Below, one piece after another: positions 25,714 to 34,790 of a stretch of 64,000 nt of DNA. Below the pieces are notes generated by a model. That model saw only the letters and a list, made by a program, of their open reading frames with translations. It had not been told where the DNA came from and did no database searches. The DNA is taken from contig NZ_SOAP01000004.1 in assembly GCF_004364805.1 (NCBI RefSeq), positions 124,001-188,000 on the forward strand, in the 5' to 3' direction. The first letter of the stretch is position 1, and the number at the start of each line of letters is the position of its first letter. The DNA is from Pelagimonas phthalicica. GTDB taxonomy: Bacteria > Pseudomonadota > Alphaproteobacteria > Rhodobacterales > Rhodobacteraceae. Made by a program: the position numbers and the translations under genes.

Positions 25714-26625
25714 TCACCCCGACGCCGCGCGGATCTCGTTCCACAGCCGTGACAGGGTCGGCTTGGCGTTTTCAACGCTGCGATACAGCCGCACTTCCAG
25801 CTCTTCGACAAAGCTTTCATCGCCGATCTGCATCAAGCGCCCCTCATCCAGCTCTTCCCGGCACAGCTCGCGGGGCAGCCAGCCCATGCCAAACCCCTCA
25901 AGGATCATCGCCTTGACCGAAATCGCCAGCACATTGCGGTTCATCACCAGGATCTTGGGCCCGTCCATCTGGCCGCGCAGCAGGGAATCCACCACCGCGC
26001 GCAAGGCCGAGGCCGTGCCATAGGACAAAAGCGGGACAGGCTTGTTCTGCCCCTTGCCCATATGGAACAACGGCCCCTCAGCCCCGCCTTTGGCCACCGG
26101 AATGAAATCATCGCGCCCCAAGGTGATATACTCACATTGCGCTGCCTCCAGCGGGGCGAGGAAATCCATCGAGGGGTGCCAATAGGTCAGGATCACATCG
26201 CAATACCCCTGCTGCAGAGCCGAAACAAACTGATCCGCCGCCCAGGATGTCGAATTCAGGTCAATATCCAACCCGCCCTGTTCCACCAATGGCGCGATAT
26301 GGGTCTTGTAATGCGTCATGTACAGCGATTGCGAGGTGGCAAATCGAATGACGTTTTCCCCCGCCGCATCAATGACCTGACAGCGCTCAATCGTTTCCTC
26401 AAAGGTGCGCAGCATCACCCGCGCCTGACTCAGAAACACTTCGCCCGCCGGTGTCAGCGACAGGGGCAAGGTCTGGCGGTTGATCAGCTTGACCCCCACC
26501 GTATCCTCCAGCGCGCGAATGCGGCGCGAAAAGGCTGGCTGCGAGACATTGCGCTCTTCGGCCGCGCGCGAGAAATTCTTCTGCGCGACCAAAGCCTCAA
26601 AATCTCTGAGCCAGATGATATCCAA
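25714..26625 (-). CDS. LysR (HypT/YjiE-like) regulator
   Basis: A 303-aa LysR regulator with start DIIWLRDFEALVAQKNFSRAAEERNVSQPAFSRRIR, which resembles the HypT/YjiE branch (hypochlorite-responsive in E. coli). The effector domain lacks features that would fix the ligand. It begins at a TTG (26625); no ATG precedes the conserved region. It is transcribed in the same direction as the peptide ABC operon just upstream, so it could be read through from it. Confidence 0.85.
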   Translation of the reverse strand: MDIIWLRDFEALVAQKNFSRAAEERNVSQPAFSRRIRALEDTVGVKLINRQTLPLSLTPAGEVFLSQARVMLRTFEETIERCQVIDAAGENVIRFATSQSLYMTHYKTHIAPLVEQGGLDIDLNSTSWAADQFVSALQQGYCDVILTYWHPSMDFLAPLEAAQCEYITLGRDDFIPVAKGGAEGPLFHMGKGQNKPVPLLSYGTASALRAVVDSLLRGQMDGPKILVMNRNVLAISVKAMILEGFGMGWLPRELCREELDEGRLMQIGDESFVEELEVRLYRSVENAKPTLSRLWNEIRAASG

Positions 26626-26699
26626 AGTGGCGGTTTCCGTTTGCCTTAGGGGGACGGGATGAACCCACCCAACCTGGGTATAGGCCGCGTTTTACGGCT

Positions 26700-27746
26700 T
26701 CAAATTTCGGGCGACAATCGCCCCTCTTCTACTGCGTGACAAGCCACCATCGCGCCATCGGGTTGCACGATCGGGCGCGGTTTTTCCTCGCGGCAACGCG
26801 CATTGGCCGAGGCGCAGCGCGATTCAAACGGGCAGCCCGGTGGCAAATTGATCGGCGTGGGAATTTCCCCTTTCAGCCGGATATGGTTCGGCTTGTCATC
26901 CTTGAGCTGCGGCACCGCCGAAAGCAGCGCCTTGGTATAGGGATGTTTCGGGTTGGAAAACAGCGTGCGCGTATCCGCCAATTCGCAGACCGACCCGAGA
27001 TAAAGCACCACAACCCGTGTGCCAAAATGCTCAACCACGCTGAGATCATGGGTGATGAACAAATAGGTCAGCCCGCGCTCTTCCTTGGCCTCAAGCATCA
27101 GGTTCAGCACCTGCGCCTGGATCGACACATCCAGCGCCGAGATCGGCTCATCCGCGATGATAAACTCCGGATCCACCGTCAAAGCGCGCGCAATGGCGAT
27201 GCGCTGGCGTTGCCCGCCGGAAAATTCGTGCGGATAGCGCGAGGACCAGCTGGGATCGACCCCGACCGATTTCATCACCTCAGCCACCTTGGCCCGCACC
27301 TCGCCGCGCGACAGGCCCGGATTGTGATAGCGTACCGGCTCTTCCAGCGCTTGCTGGATGGTCATGCGCGGGTTGAGCGAGGCATAGGGGTTCTGGAAAA
27401 TCATCTGCATCTTTTTGCGCAGATCCAGCAATTGCCCGCGAGATTTATTATCAATCCGCTGGCCGTCATAATGAATTTCACCCGCCGAAGGCTCCAACAG
27501 CCCCGCCACCAGCCGCGCCACGGTGGATTTGCCACAGCCGGATTCGCCAACCACACACAGCGCCTCGCCGCGCTTTACCTCAAGCGAGACATTGTTCACC
27601 GCATGGACCGAGCGTTGTTCGCGGGTAAATCGCCCGCCTTTGAACTTCAGCGTCTCCAGAAACCCCTTATCCAGATCAAAGCGTTTCTCGACATTGCGCA
27701 GCTCCAGAATGGTTTGCGTCTCAACTTCTGCTGTCAGATCCTTCAT
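26700..27746 (-). CDS. Peptide ABC transporter ATP-binding protein (DppF type)
   Basis: A 348-aa ATPase with Walker A VVGESGCGKST, signature EFSGGQRQRIAIARAL, Walker B EFIIADEPISALD, and the C-terminal oligo_HPY domain (LLSAVPQLKDDKP...PPGCPFESRC). These features mark the Dpp/Opp/Nik group. It overlaps the DppD gene by 4 bp. Confidence 0.95.
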   Translation of the reverse strand: MKDLTAEVETQTILELRNVEKRFDLDKGFLETLKFKGGRFTREQRSVHAVNNVSLEVKRGEALCVVGESGCGKSTVARLVAGLLEPSAGEIHYDGQRIDNKSRGQLLDLRKKMQMIFQNPYASLNPRMTIQQALEEPVRYHNPGLSRGEVRAKVAEVMKSVGVDPSWSSRYPHEFSGGQRQRIAIARALTVDPEFIIADEPISALDVSIQAQVLNLMLEAKEERGLTYLFITHDLSVVEHFGTRVVVLYLGSVCELADTRTLFSNPKHPYTKALLSAVPQLKDDKPNHIRLKGEIPTPINLPPGCPFESRCASANARCREEKPRPIVQPDGAMVACHAVEEGRLSPEI

Positions 27747-28735
27747 GCGCTTTCATCCTCCAGCACGGTATTGTGCAGCCGATTGACCTCGTGGCAGGCC
27801 ACCTCGACGCTGGCATAAGACACGGTTTCAGGGCGTGTGCTGCGGCAATGATCCACCGCATAGGGGCAGCGCGGGTTAAAGGCGCAGCCGGTCGGGATCG
27901 CCGCCAACCCCGGCATATTGCCCGGAATTTGTTTCAACCGATGCCCGGGCAGGGTTTGCTGCGGCAACGCATTGATCAGCCCTTGGGTATAGGGGTGTTG
28001 CGGATCGTTGATGATCTCGCGCGTCTTGCCCGCCTCGATGATGCGGCCCGCATACATGACCAGCGTGCGCTCAGTCATCTGGCTGACAACGCCAAGGTCA
28101 TGGGTGATCAGGATCAGCCCCACCATGTTCGAGGTGCAAAGCTCCAGCAGCAGCTCCATGATGTCGGCTTGAATGGTCACATCCAACGCCGTTGTCGGCT
28201 CATCCGCGATGATCAGTTGCGGCTCGAGCAGCAGCGCCATGGCAATGATGATCCGCTGTCGCATCCCACCCGACAGCTCATGCGGATATTGCGCCAGCCG
28301 TTCCTCCGGCGAAGGGATATAAACCTCGCGCAGCTTCATGATAGCGATCTGCTCCGCATCGGCGCGTGACAACCGGCGATGGGCTTGCAAGGTCTCAACC
28401 ATCTGCTGGCCAATGGTCAGTACCGGATTCAGCGTCACCATCGGATCCTGAAAGATCATCGCCATGCGATTGCCCCGGATCGAGCGCATCTTGCGGTCGG
28501 GCAGCCCGGCGATCTCTTCGCCCTCAAACTGGATCGAGCCGCTGTCGATAAAACCCGGACGGCTGAGCAGGTTCATCAGGCTGAACCCGGTGATCGACTT
28601 GCCCGCGCCGGATTCCCCGACAATGCCCAGCCGCTCGCCCTTGCCCAGATCAAAGCTGATCTGGTCCAGCGCGGTGACAGTCTGGTCGCGCATGGCGAAT
28701 TTCACCGTCAAATCTCGGACGGAAAGCAAAGACAT
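27743..28735 (-). CDS. Peptide ABC transporter ATP-binding protein (DppD type)
   Basis: A 330-aa ATPase with Walker A GIVGESGAGKS, signature LSGGMRQRIIIAMAL, Walker B LIIADEPTTALD, and a C-terminal cysteine-containing oligo_HPY region (IPTGCAFNPRCPYAVDHC). The start MSLLSVRDL at 28735 is taken, 5 nt after the permease stop; the longer frame is not conserved. It pairs with the DppF-type ATPase. Confidence 0.95.
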   Translation of the reverse strand: MSLLSVRDLTVKFAMRDQTVTALDQISFDLGKGERLGIVGESGAGKSITGFSLMNLLSRPGFIDSGSIQFEGEEIAGLPDRKMRSIRGNRMAMIFQDPMVTLNPVLTIGQQMVETLQAHRRLSRADAEQIAIMKLREVYIPSPEERLAQYPHELSGGMRQRIIIAMALLLEPQLIIADEPTTALDVTIQADIMELLLELCTSNMVGLILITHDLGVVSQMTERTLVMYAGRIIEAGKTREIINDPQHPYTQGLINALPQQTLPGHRLKQIPGNMPGLAAIPTGCAFNPRCPYAVDHCRSTRPETVSYASVEVACHEVNRLHNTVLEDESA

Positions 28736-28740
28736 GGCGC

Positions 28741-29685
28741 TTATCCTTTGTAGAGTTTCGGGTTCAGCACGTCGCGCATCCAGTCGCCAAGCAGGTTGAT
28801 GACCAGAACCAGCACCACCAGAACCACGCCGGGAATGGCGGTGATCCACCAACTGCCCGAAAAGATATAGTCAAAACCCGAGCTGATCAGCGAGCCAAGC
28901 GAGGGCTGGCTGGGCGGCATGCCCAGACCCAGAAAGCTGAGCGAGGCCTCAGAAATGATCGCGTTGGCCACCTGCACTGTCGAAATGACAAAGATCGGCG
29001 ACAACGAGTTGGGCAGGATATGGCGCACCATGATGCGCCCTGCGCCAAAGCCCAGCACGCGGGCGCTGTCCACGTATTCCTTCCTTTTCTCGGCCAGCAC
29101 AGTGGCGCGCACGGTGCGGGCATATTGCGGCCATTCCGCCACGCCAATCACCGCAATCAGGAAAAAGATCGCGTATTGGTTAAAGGTCTCCGAGCCAAAC
29201 ATCGCCTGCGTCACCGCCAGAAAGATGATCGCCACCATCAGCGTCGAGAAAGACAGCTGAATATCGGCCAGACGCATCAGGATATTGTCCAGCCGCCCAC
29301 CGATATACCCGGCGATCAGGCCAATCGAGATGCCCAGAAAGGCCTGCAACCCCACCGCGCACAGCCCAATGATCAGCGACAGGCGCGTGCCATAGAGGAT
29401 CGTCGACCACAGGTCGCGCCCCTGATCATCGGTGCCCAGAATGAACTCGGGCTCTGACCCCTCGACCCAGGCCGGAGGGTATTCGCTGTTCATGATGTCA
29501 ATCGAGGCCGGATCATAGGGATCAAACGGCGCTATGACAGGGGCCAGCAGCGACATCACCGCAATGATCAGAAAGATCACCAGCGACACCACCGCCACCG
29601 GATTGCGGCGAAAGCTATAGGCCATATTGCTCTGCCAGATCCGCTGCAGACGGGTTGGCTCTCCAGTGTCGACCATGCTGCTCAT
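28741..29685 (-). CDS. Peptide ABC transporter permease (DppC type)
   Basis: A 314-aa inner-membrane permease with six helices, the DppC-type N-terminus and the periplasmic loop (APFDPYDPASIDI...ILGTDDQGRDLWSTILYGTR). The EAA-like loop is VDSARVLGFGAGRIMVRHILPNSL. It overlaps the DppB gene by 4 bp. Confidence 0.95.
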   Translation of the reverse strand: MSSMVDTGEPTRLQRIWQSNMAYSFRRNPVAVVSLVIFLIIAVMSLLAPVIAPFDPYDPASIDIMNSEYPPAWVEGSEPEFILGTDDQGRDLWSTILYGTRLSLIIGLCAVGLQAFLGISIGLIAGYIGGRLDNILMRLADIQLSFSTLMVAIIFLAVTQAMFGSETFNQYAIFFLIAVIGVAEWPQYARTVRATVLAEKRKEYVDSARVLGFGAGRIMVRHILPNSLSPIFVISTVQVANAIISEASLSFLGLGMPPSQPSLGSLISSGFDYIFSGSWWITAIPGVVLVVLVLVINLLGDWMRDVLNPKLYKG

Positions 29686-30662
29686 GCGCCCATCCTCGCC
29701 AGATTTACGGTTGGATTCACAAGGCCATAGATCAGATCGACAATGGTATTTGTGACCACAAAGATAAAGCCGACCACGATCAGATAGGCCACAATCAGTG
29801 GGGTATCGACCCGGTTCACCGCCTCAAGAAACATGAACCCCATGCCCGGCCACTGAAACACCGTCTCGGTCAGGATCGTATAGGCCACCATGGTGCCGAT
29901 CTGCACACCACCCACGGTGATCACCGGCAGCAACGTGTTCTTGAGCGCGTGGACAAAATAGATGCGGAAGGGGTGAATGCCCTTGGCCTTGGCGTATTTG
30001 ACATATTCGCTTTGCAGCACTTCCATCATCTCGGCCCGGATCAACCGCACAAACAGCGGCAACATGATCGAGGCCAGCGCGATGGAGGGCAGCAGAATAT
30101 GCGACCAGCCATCCAGGCTGGCAAAATTGGTATCCCAATAGCCAAACACATGCACCACATCGCCGCGCCCATAGCTGGGCAGCCACTGATATTCGACGGA
30201 AAACACATAGATCATCAGGATCGCGGTCAGGAAAACCGGGATCGAAATGCCGACAATCGACGCGCCCATGATGACCTTGGCCAGTACATGGTTGGGCTTG
30301 ATCGCCGTATATACGCCCAGCGGCACCGACAGGCCAACAATGATCAGCGTCGCGCCAAAAACCAGCTCCAGCGTCGCAGGCAGCTTTTTCAGGATCACGT
30401 CAACCGCCGGTTCCTTGAAGAAATAGGATGTCCCCAAATCCCCCTGCACCGCATTGCCCAGAAAGCGCAGATATTGCGTGAAAAAGCTGTCATTCAGCCC
30501 CAGTTCATCGCGCAATTGCTGGCGGGTTTCCTCGGACACCGATTGCCCGACCAATTCGCGCAGCGGATCCCCCAGATTGTCCTGGATGGCAAAGCCGATC
30601 AGCGAGATGGCCAGCATCACCGCAATGGCTTGGAAAAGTCGTTTGACGAGGTAGGCGAGCAT
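29682..30662 (-). CDS. Peptide ABC transporter permease (DppB type)
   Basis: A 326-aa permease starting LAYLVKRLFQAIAVMLAISLIGF, typical of DppB/OppB, with the loop KYAKAKGIHPFRIYFVHALKNTLLPVIT that contacts the ATPase. First of the two permease genes, 138 nt after the binding-protein gene. Confidence 0.95.
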   Translation of the reverse strand: MLAYLVKRLFQAIAVMLAISLIGFAIQDNLGDPLRELVGQSVSEETRQQLRDELGLNDSFFTQYLRFLGNAVQGDLGTSYFFKEPAVDVILKKLPATLELVFGATLIIVGLSVPLGVYTAIKPNHVLAKVIMGASIVGISIPVFLTAILMIYVFSVEYQWLPSYGRGDVVHVFGYWDTNFASLDGWSHILLPSIALASIMLPLFVRLIRAEMMEVLQSEYVKYAKAKGIHPFRIYFVHALKNTLLPVITVGGVQIGTMVAYTILTETVFQWPGMGFMFLEAVNRVDTPLIVAYLIVVGFIFVVTNTIVDLIYGLVNPTVNLARMGA

Positions 30663-30764
30663 AACACCACCATGGCTGTTTCACTGAAAGCGAGGCATCA
30701 CTGCTTATAACGCAAAAAGCTGCGCTGTATGCCCCGGTCACAATGAAAGGAAGAATGGGAAAAT

Positions 30765-30790
30765 CCGGGGCGAACCAAGGCCCGCCCCGG
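30765..30790 (-). promoter_or_regulatory. Intercistronic hairpin between binding-protein and permease genes
   Basis: CCGGGGCG (30765-30772) pairs perfectly with CGCCCCGG (30783-30790) across a 10-nt loop; on the minus strand ATTTTCCC follows. It may act as a partial terminator or mRNA stabiliser that raises binding-protein output over the permeases. Confidence 0.6.
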
Positions 30791-30800
30791 CAGGAGGATC

Positions 30801-32366
30801 TTACTCGACGACCAGGTCACCAAAGTAAGGGAAGTTGAGGGCGTTCACGATCGCCCCTGCTTTGACATTGGATTTCGCTCCCCATGCCAGATTTTGCCAG
30901 TGCAGCGGGATAAACGCCGCTTCTTCGTACAGGATACCTTCGAGCTTTTGCAGCATCTCGGCGCGCTTGGCTGTGTCGGTCTCGGAATTCGAGTCCATCA
31001 TCAGCTTGTCGGCCATTTCGTTGCAATAAGCGCCCGAGTTATACTGACCATTGCCGGTGGCTTCGTCCGGGCAGGCCGACAGGAACTGGTGAAAGTTCGC
31101 GCTGTCTTCGGTATCCGCGTGCCAGCCGATCATCATCATATCCGCAGCGCGCTCGTCGAATTTCGGCCAGTATTGCGCCTTGGGCATGGTCTGCAGATCA
31201 ACCTTGATGTTGATCTTGGACAGCATCGAGGCCACCGCCTGCGCGATCTTGTCGTCGTTCACATAGCGGTTGTTGGGCGCCATCATGGTGATCGAGAAGC
31301 CGTCGGCATAACCTGCCTCAGCCATCAGCGCCTTGGCTTTCTCCAGATCGAAACGCGGTGTCAGTGCCTCGTTATAGCCGAGGTAACCCGCCGGTGAGGC
31401 CTGCGCCCCCACGGTGCCAAAGCCACGCATGATCTTTTTCACGATGGCGTCGTTATTGACCGCATAGTCAATCGCCTGACGCACGCGGGCATCCTTGAAC
31501 GCCTCAACCCGGTTCTGGTTCATCTGGAACGTGATGATCCGCGTGCCCGGCATGGTGATCAGGTCAACCCCATCCGCGCTTTCAACCCGTTTCAGATCGG
31601 TCGGCGGAACCGGCGCGATAAAGTCCACGTCACCCGACAGCAGGGCTGCCACGCGGGTTGGGTCTTCTTTGATCGGAGTCAGGATGATCTGATCGACATT
31701 GCCGGGGCTGGCCGTGTCCCAGTAGCCGTCAAACCGGTCAAACACCACTTTGACGCCCTGCTCACGCTCAGTCACGACAAACGGGCCGGTGCCCGACACA
31801 TTGCGCGAGGCAAAGCTGTCGCCATGCTTGACCAGCTCGGCCTTGTCTTTGCCATCATCGGTGGTGCCGGAATAAAACGCGCTGTCCATCGGAAAGATGT
31901 AGGTCGCGGTGTGCAGCACCAGCGGGTACGGCTCGGATGTTTTCAGATCGAATGTCATGTCGTCGACGACTTCGACATCGGTGAACAGCGCAAAGATGCC
32001 TTTGAAATCCGGGCTCTCTTTGAGGCGGTCAAAGGTCCAGTCCACATCCTTGGCGGTCAGCGCGTTGCCAGAATGAAAGGTCACGCCGCTGCGCAGTTTG
32101 AACCGGGTGGTGGTGGCGTCGATCTGTTCCCAGCTTTCCGCCAGGCGCGGCTCGAATTGCAGATCCTGCGTCCAACGCACCAGCGGGTCAAAGACCATGT
32201 GGGACAATTGCAGCGTGCCGCCGGACAACTGCTCATGCGGATCCAGCGAAACCGGGTCGGCGTCATAGGCGACTTTGACAGTGGTTTCCGCTTGGGCTGA
32301 GTTGGCTGCGATCCCGCACATGACGGTCATCGCTCCAGCCGCGGCAATGCGGATGAATGACTTCAT
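30801..32366 (-). CDS. Peptide/nickel-type ABC transporter substrate-binding protein
   Basis: A 521-aa periplasmic binding protein of SBP family 5. Start MKSFIRIAAAGAMTVMCG gives a signal peptide cleaved near AQA-ETT (about residue 26). Family motifs are AYDADPVSLDPHEQ, a long central core with GTGPFVVTEREQG, and DARVRQAIDYAVNN. It is first in the Dpp-like operon. Ligands of such proteins range from peptides to opines and glutathione; none can be assigned. GGGAGGGAGAT precedes the ATG. Confidence 0.93.
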   Translation of the reverse strand: MKSFIRIAAAGAMTVMCGIAANSAQAETTVKVAYDADPVSLDPHEQLSGGTLQLSHMVFDPLVRWTQDLQFEPRLAESWEQIDATTTRFKLRSGVTFHSGNALTAKDVDWTFDRLKESPDFKGIFALFTDVEVVDDMTFDLKTSEPYPLVLHTATYIFPMDSAFYSGTTDDGKDKAELVKHGDSFASRNVSGTGPFVVTEREQGVKVVFDRFDGYWDTASPGNVDQIILTPIKEDPTRVAALLSGDVDFIAPVPPTDLKRVESADGVDLITMPGTRIITFQMNQNRVEAFKDARVRQAIDYAVNNDAIVKKIMRGFGTVGAQASPAGYLGYNEALTPRFDLEKAKALMAEAGYADGFSITMMAPNNRYVNDDKIAQAVASMLSKINIKVDLQTMPKAQYWPKFDERAADMMMIGWHADTEDSANFHQFLSACPDEATGNGQYNSGAYCNEMADKLMMDSNSETDTAKRAEMLQKLEGILYEEAAFIPLHWQNLAWGAKSNVKAGAIVNALNFPYFGDLVVE

Positions 32367-32787
32367 TTCTATCTCCCTCCGTATCGGAGCCCCTACACGG
32401 GCTCTTCGAACGATGTCCGAATTGGTAGGCCAACCCCGCCCCAATGCGCCAATGCTTATTTTGAATTGCCTATGCGCGGGCCGAATATGGAGGGGTAACC
32501 GCTTGAAAAGAAAAGGCCGGACGTGAGTAAACCTGTCGCTTGCCTTGGTCCTCAACCGTATGGGAGGACCCGCTCAACGAGCTTCAACGGAAGATTCCGG
32601 TGCTTCGCAATCCGCAAAACGAAGTGAACCACCCTCTCAACCACCGGCCAAGTTTACCTCGGTACTCCTTACTCAATCCAACCCGATTTCTGGTGTCACG
32701 CAATGTCAACTATGAGCCCAAACCTACAGATTGCTACTTGGCAGCGAATTTCGGTTTCTTCATTGCACGGCGGCAATTTTTGTTGTT
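32367..32787. other. Intergenic region upstream of the peptide ABC operon
   Basis: 421 bp with no supported gene. The left part is the leader and promoter zone of the ABC operon. From about 32560 the sequence becomes AT-richer, grading into the orphan gene at 32788. Short frames here lack ribosome sites and conserved composition. No strong inverted repeat was found. Confidence 0.6.
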
Positions 32788-33444
32788 CTACATCTCAATC
32801 AGATGAACTTTGTCCTGCCGTACTGCTGCAAGAACTTGCCCGTTGTCGGTTTCGAATTTGAATAGAAACGTCGGCGCAGAGTGCAGACCCACTCCGAATT
32901 GCTTTTCTCGGGATTCTATCTTGTCAAGTTTTGCAATCGTTTCAAACACTGCTTTCGCCTTGTCTGGTTCATCAAAGAACATGGCTTCTTCGTCAACCCA
33001 AGTGTATGCAAGCAATCTGACGTCTGAGCTTTTGCTAAGCTCAAAGACTTCGTTTAGCGCAAGCAATGCAGCTCCATTGGCATCGGTATATCCTTGCCTT
33101 GGAATGCAAGATAAAAGGCTGGCAGCCATACGCTTCCACGCTAAAGCAGACTTCTCAATGCGATCCCCGTAGAAGAAAGCCGCTGCAACTGCAGAAAATG
33201 GTACAAGGCTGTTTAAGAATTCATACGCAACCGCTGGCCAATCCGCCCCAGATCCAAAGTCGGCCTCATATGCTGATGAGTAACGATCGCGATCAAAGTC
33301 GCGTAGCTTAAGCCCAACCGTGTCTTCGAACAGCTCTGAGTCGTAATCTAGAGAAGTGTCGAAAACCGTGATCGAGTTTTCCGGGAAAATTGTTTTGCCA
33401 TATCTGTCTTTGACCATCCTCACAGGATCACCCAAAGCTGTCAT
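32788..33444 (-). CDS. Orphan protein of unknown function, 218 aa
   Basis: No family recognised. The product is acidic, soluble and lacks a signal peptide or membrane helices except for a short hydrophobic stretch (VPFSAVAAAFFYG). The DNA is distinctly more AT-rich, with different codon use than its neighbours, which suggests horizontal acquisition. The C-terminus has a hydrophobic beta-like segment (APTFLFKFETDNGQVLAAV). It lies between the peptide ABC operon and nadABC with no operon partner. Confidence 0.6.
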   Translation of the reverse strand: MTALGDPVRMVKDRYGKTIFPENSITVFDTSLDYDSELFEDTVGLKLRDFDRDRYSSAYEADFGSGADWPAVAYEFLNSLVPFSAVAAAFFYGDRIEKSALAWKRMAASLLSCIPRQGYTDANGAALLALNEVFELSKSSDVRLLAYTWVDEEAMFFDEPDKAKAVFETIAKLDKIESREKQFGVGLHSAPTFLFKFETDNGQVLAAVRQDKVHLIEM

Positions 33445-33531
33445 TCAAGCAAGGTCATTTGACGTCCGCTTCGTCCGCGAAGCCACCCTCGAGAAACGAA
33501 GATAAGCAAGCACCCGTTCATCCCACCAGAC

Positions 33532-33551
33532 CTGTGTGGGTTCCCACACAG
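33532..33551. promoter_or_regulatory. Perfect palindromic hairpin upstream of nadA
   Basis: CTGTGTGGG-TT-CCCACACAG is a 20-bp near-contiguous palindrome in the gap between the orphan gene and nadA. It could be a terminator remnant or a regulator site; no T-run follows on either strand. Confidence 0.4.
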
Positions 33552-33572
33552 CCCCACCATCCAAAAGACCAT

Positions 33573-33594
33573 TTTAGGAAACATAATTCCTAAA
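33573..33594. promoter_or_regulatory. Candidate operator TTTAGGAA-N6-TTCCTAAA
   Basis: An 8-bp perfect inverted repeat with a 6-nt AT-rich spacer, 141 bp before the chosen nadA start. The form suits a dimeric regulator, but no family is identified. Confidence 0.4.
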
Positions 33595-33688
33595 GGCGTC
33601 TTTTTCACGGTGAAACCGTCCTTCTTTTCCCATTTTGCCCCTGTTAGCGGCTGACATATGCTCTGAGCCGCCTAATTGGCATGGCAAA

Positions 33689-33711
33689 TCCTTATACAAC
33701 TGGTGTAAGGA
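33689..33711. promoter_or_regulatory. Candidate nad operator upstream of nadA
   Basis: TCCTTATAC-AACTG-GTGTAAGGA, arms matching 8 of 9 bp, just ahead of the nadA ribosome site. Alphaproteobacterial nad operons are often repressed by NadQ or NrtR; a palindrome here fits such control, but the motif was not matched to either. Confidence 0.45.
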
Positions 33712-33734
33712 GCCGAAAACCTGAGGAGGCTACC

Positions 33735-34784
33735 TTGCTGGATATGACCCAAGTCCGCTCCACCCTGTCCGATCACTATGATCTGGAACCCTCTGTCAGC
33801 CTGGCTGAAGAGCTCAAGGAGATCTATGCCCGGATGGACCGTGTTGTCACGCCGCCGGACTGGGTGACTTATGCCCCTTACGTGCGCGCGATCAACCAGC
33901 TCAAGAAAGAGCGTAACGCGGTGATCCTGGGCCATAACTACATGACGCCCGAGATTTTCCATGGCGTGTCCGATTTTGTCGGTGACAGCCTGCAACTGGC
34001 GATGAAAGCCCAAGAGGTCGAGGCCGATGTGATCGTGCAGGCCGGCGTGCATTTCATGGCCGAAACCAGCAAAATCCTCAGCCCGGAAAAAACCGTGCTG
34101 ATGCCGGATATGCAGGCGGGCTGTTCGCTGGCCGAAAGCATCACCGCCGAGGGTATCGAAGAGATGCGCGCCAAATATCCCGGCGCGCCGGTGGTGTCCT
34201 ATGTGAACACCACGGCCGAGGTCAAAGCCGCCTCTGACATCTGCTGCACCAGCTCCAACGCCGTGCAGATCGTCAACGCGATGGAAAGCGACACGGTCAT
34301 CATGACGCCGGACCAGTATTTGGCGCAGAACGTTGCCAATGAGGCCGACAAAAACGTCGTCTACTGGCCCGGTTCCTGCATCGTGCATGAACAATACACC
34401 GCCAAAGACCTGCGCGATTTCCGCGAATGGAACCCCGGCACCCGCCTGATCGCGCACCCGGAATGCCCGCCCGACGTGGTGGCCGAGGCCGATTTCAGCG
34501 GCTCGACCAGCGGCATCATCAAATATGTGCATGACGAAAAGCCTGAAAAGGCCATGCTGATCACCGAATGCTCGATGGCGAGCAATATCGCTGACGAGTT
34601 GCCCGAGGTGGATTTCGTCGGCCCCTGCAACATGTGCCCCTATATGAAGAAGATCTCGCTCGAGAAGATCCTCTATGTGCTGCACACGATGGAAAATCAG
34701 GTCGAGGTGGATGCGGAAATGGCAGACAAGGCGCGCCTCTCCGTGCAGCGCATGATCGATCTGTCGCGTAAATTGGGCCTGTGA
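33735..34784 (+). CDS. nadA: Quinolinate synthase A
   Basis: A 4Fe-4S enzyme that condenses iminoaspartate with dihydroxyacetone phosphate to quinolinate in de novo NAD synthesis. The product has the NadA motifs GHNYMTPEI, MPDMQAGCSLAES, SYVNTTAEVKAASDICCTS, HPECPP and GPCNMCPYMKKI, which supply the three cluster cysteines. The start is debatable: TTG at 33735 sits 5 nt after GGAGG and gives about 349 aa; ATG at 33744 is also possible; the ATG at 33681 would place the palindrome at 33689 inside the gene. First gene of nadABC. Confidence 0.93.
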   Translation: MLDMTQVRSTLSDHYDLEPSVSLAEELKEIYARMDRVVTPPDWVTYAPYVRAINQLKKERNAVILGHNYMTPEIFHGVSDFVGDSLQLAMKAQEVEADVIVQAGVHFMAETSKILSPEKTVLMPDMQAGCSLAESITAEGIEEMRAKYPGAPVVSYVNTTAEVKAASDICCTSSNAVQIVNAMESDTVIMTPDQYLAQNVANEADKNVVYWPGSCIVHEQYTAKDLRDFREWNPGTRLIAHPECPPDVVAEADFSGSTSGIIKYVHDEKPEKAMLITECSMASNIADELPEVDFVGPCNMCPYMKKISLEKILYVLHTMENQVEVDAEMADKARLSVQRMIDLSRKLGL

Positions 34785-34790
34785 TCTGAC

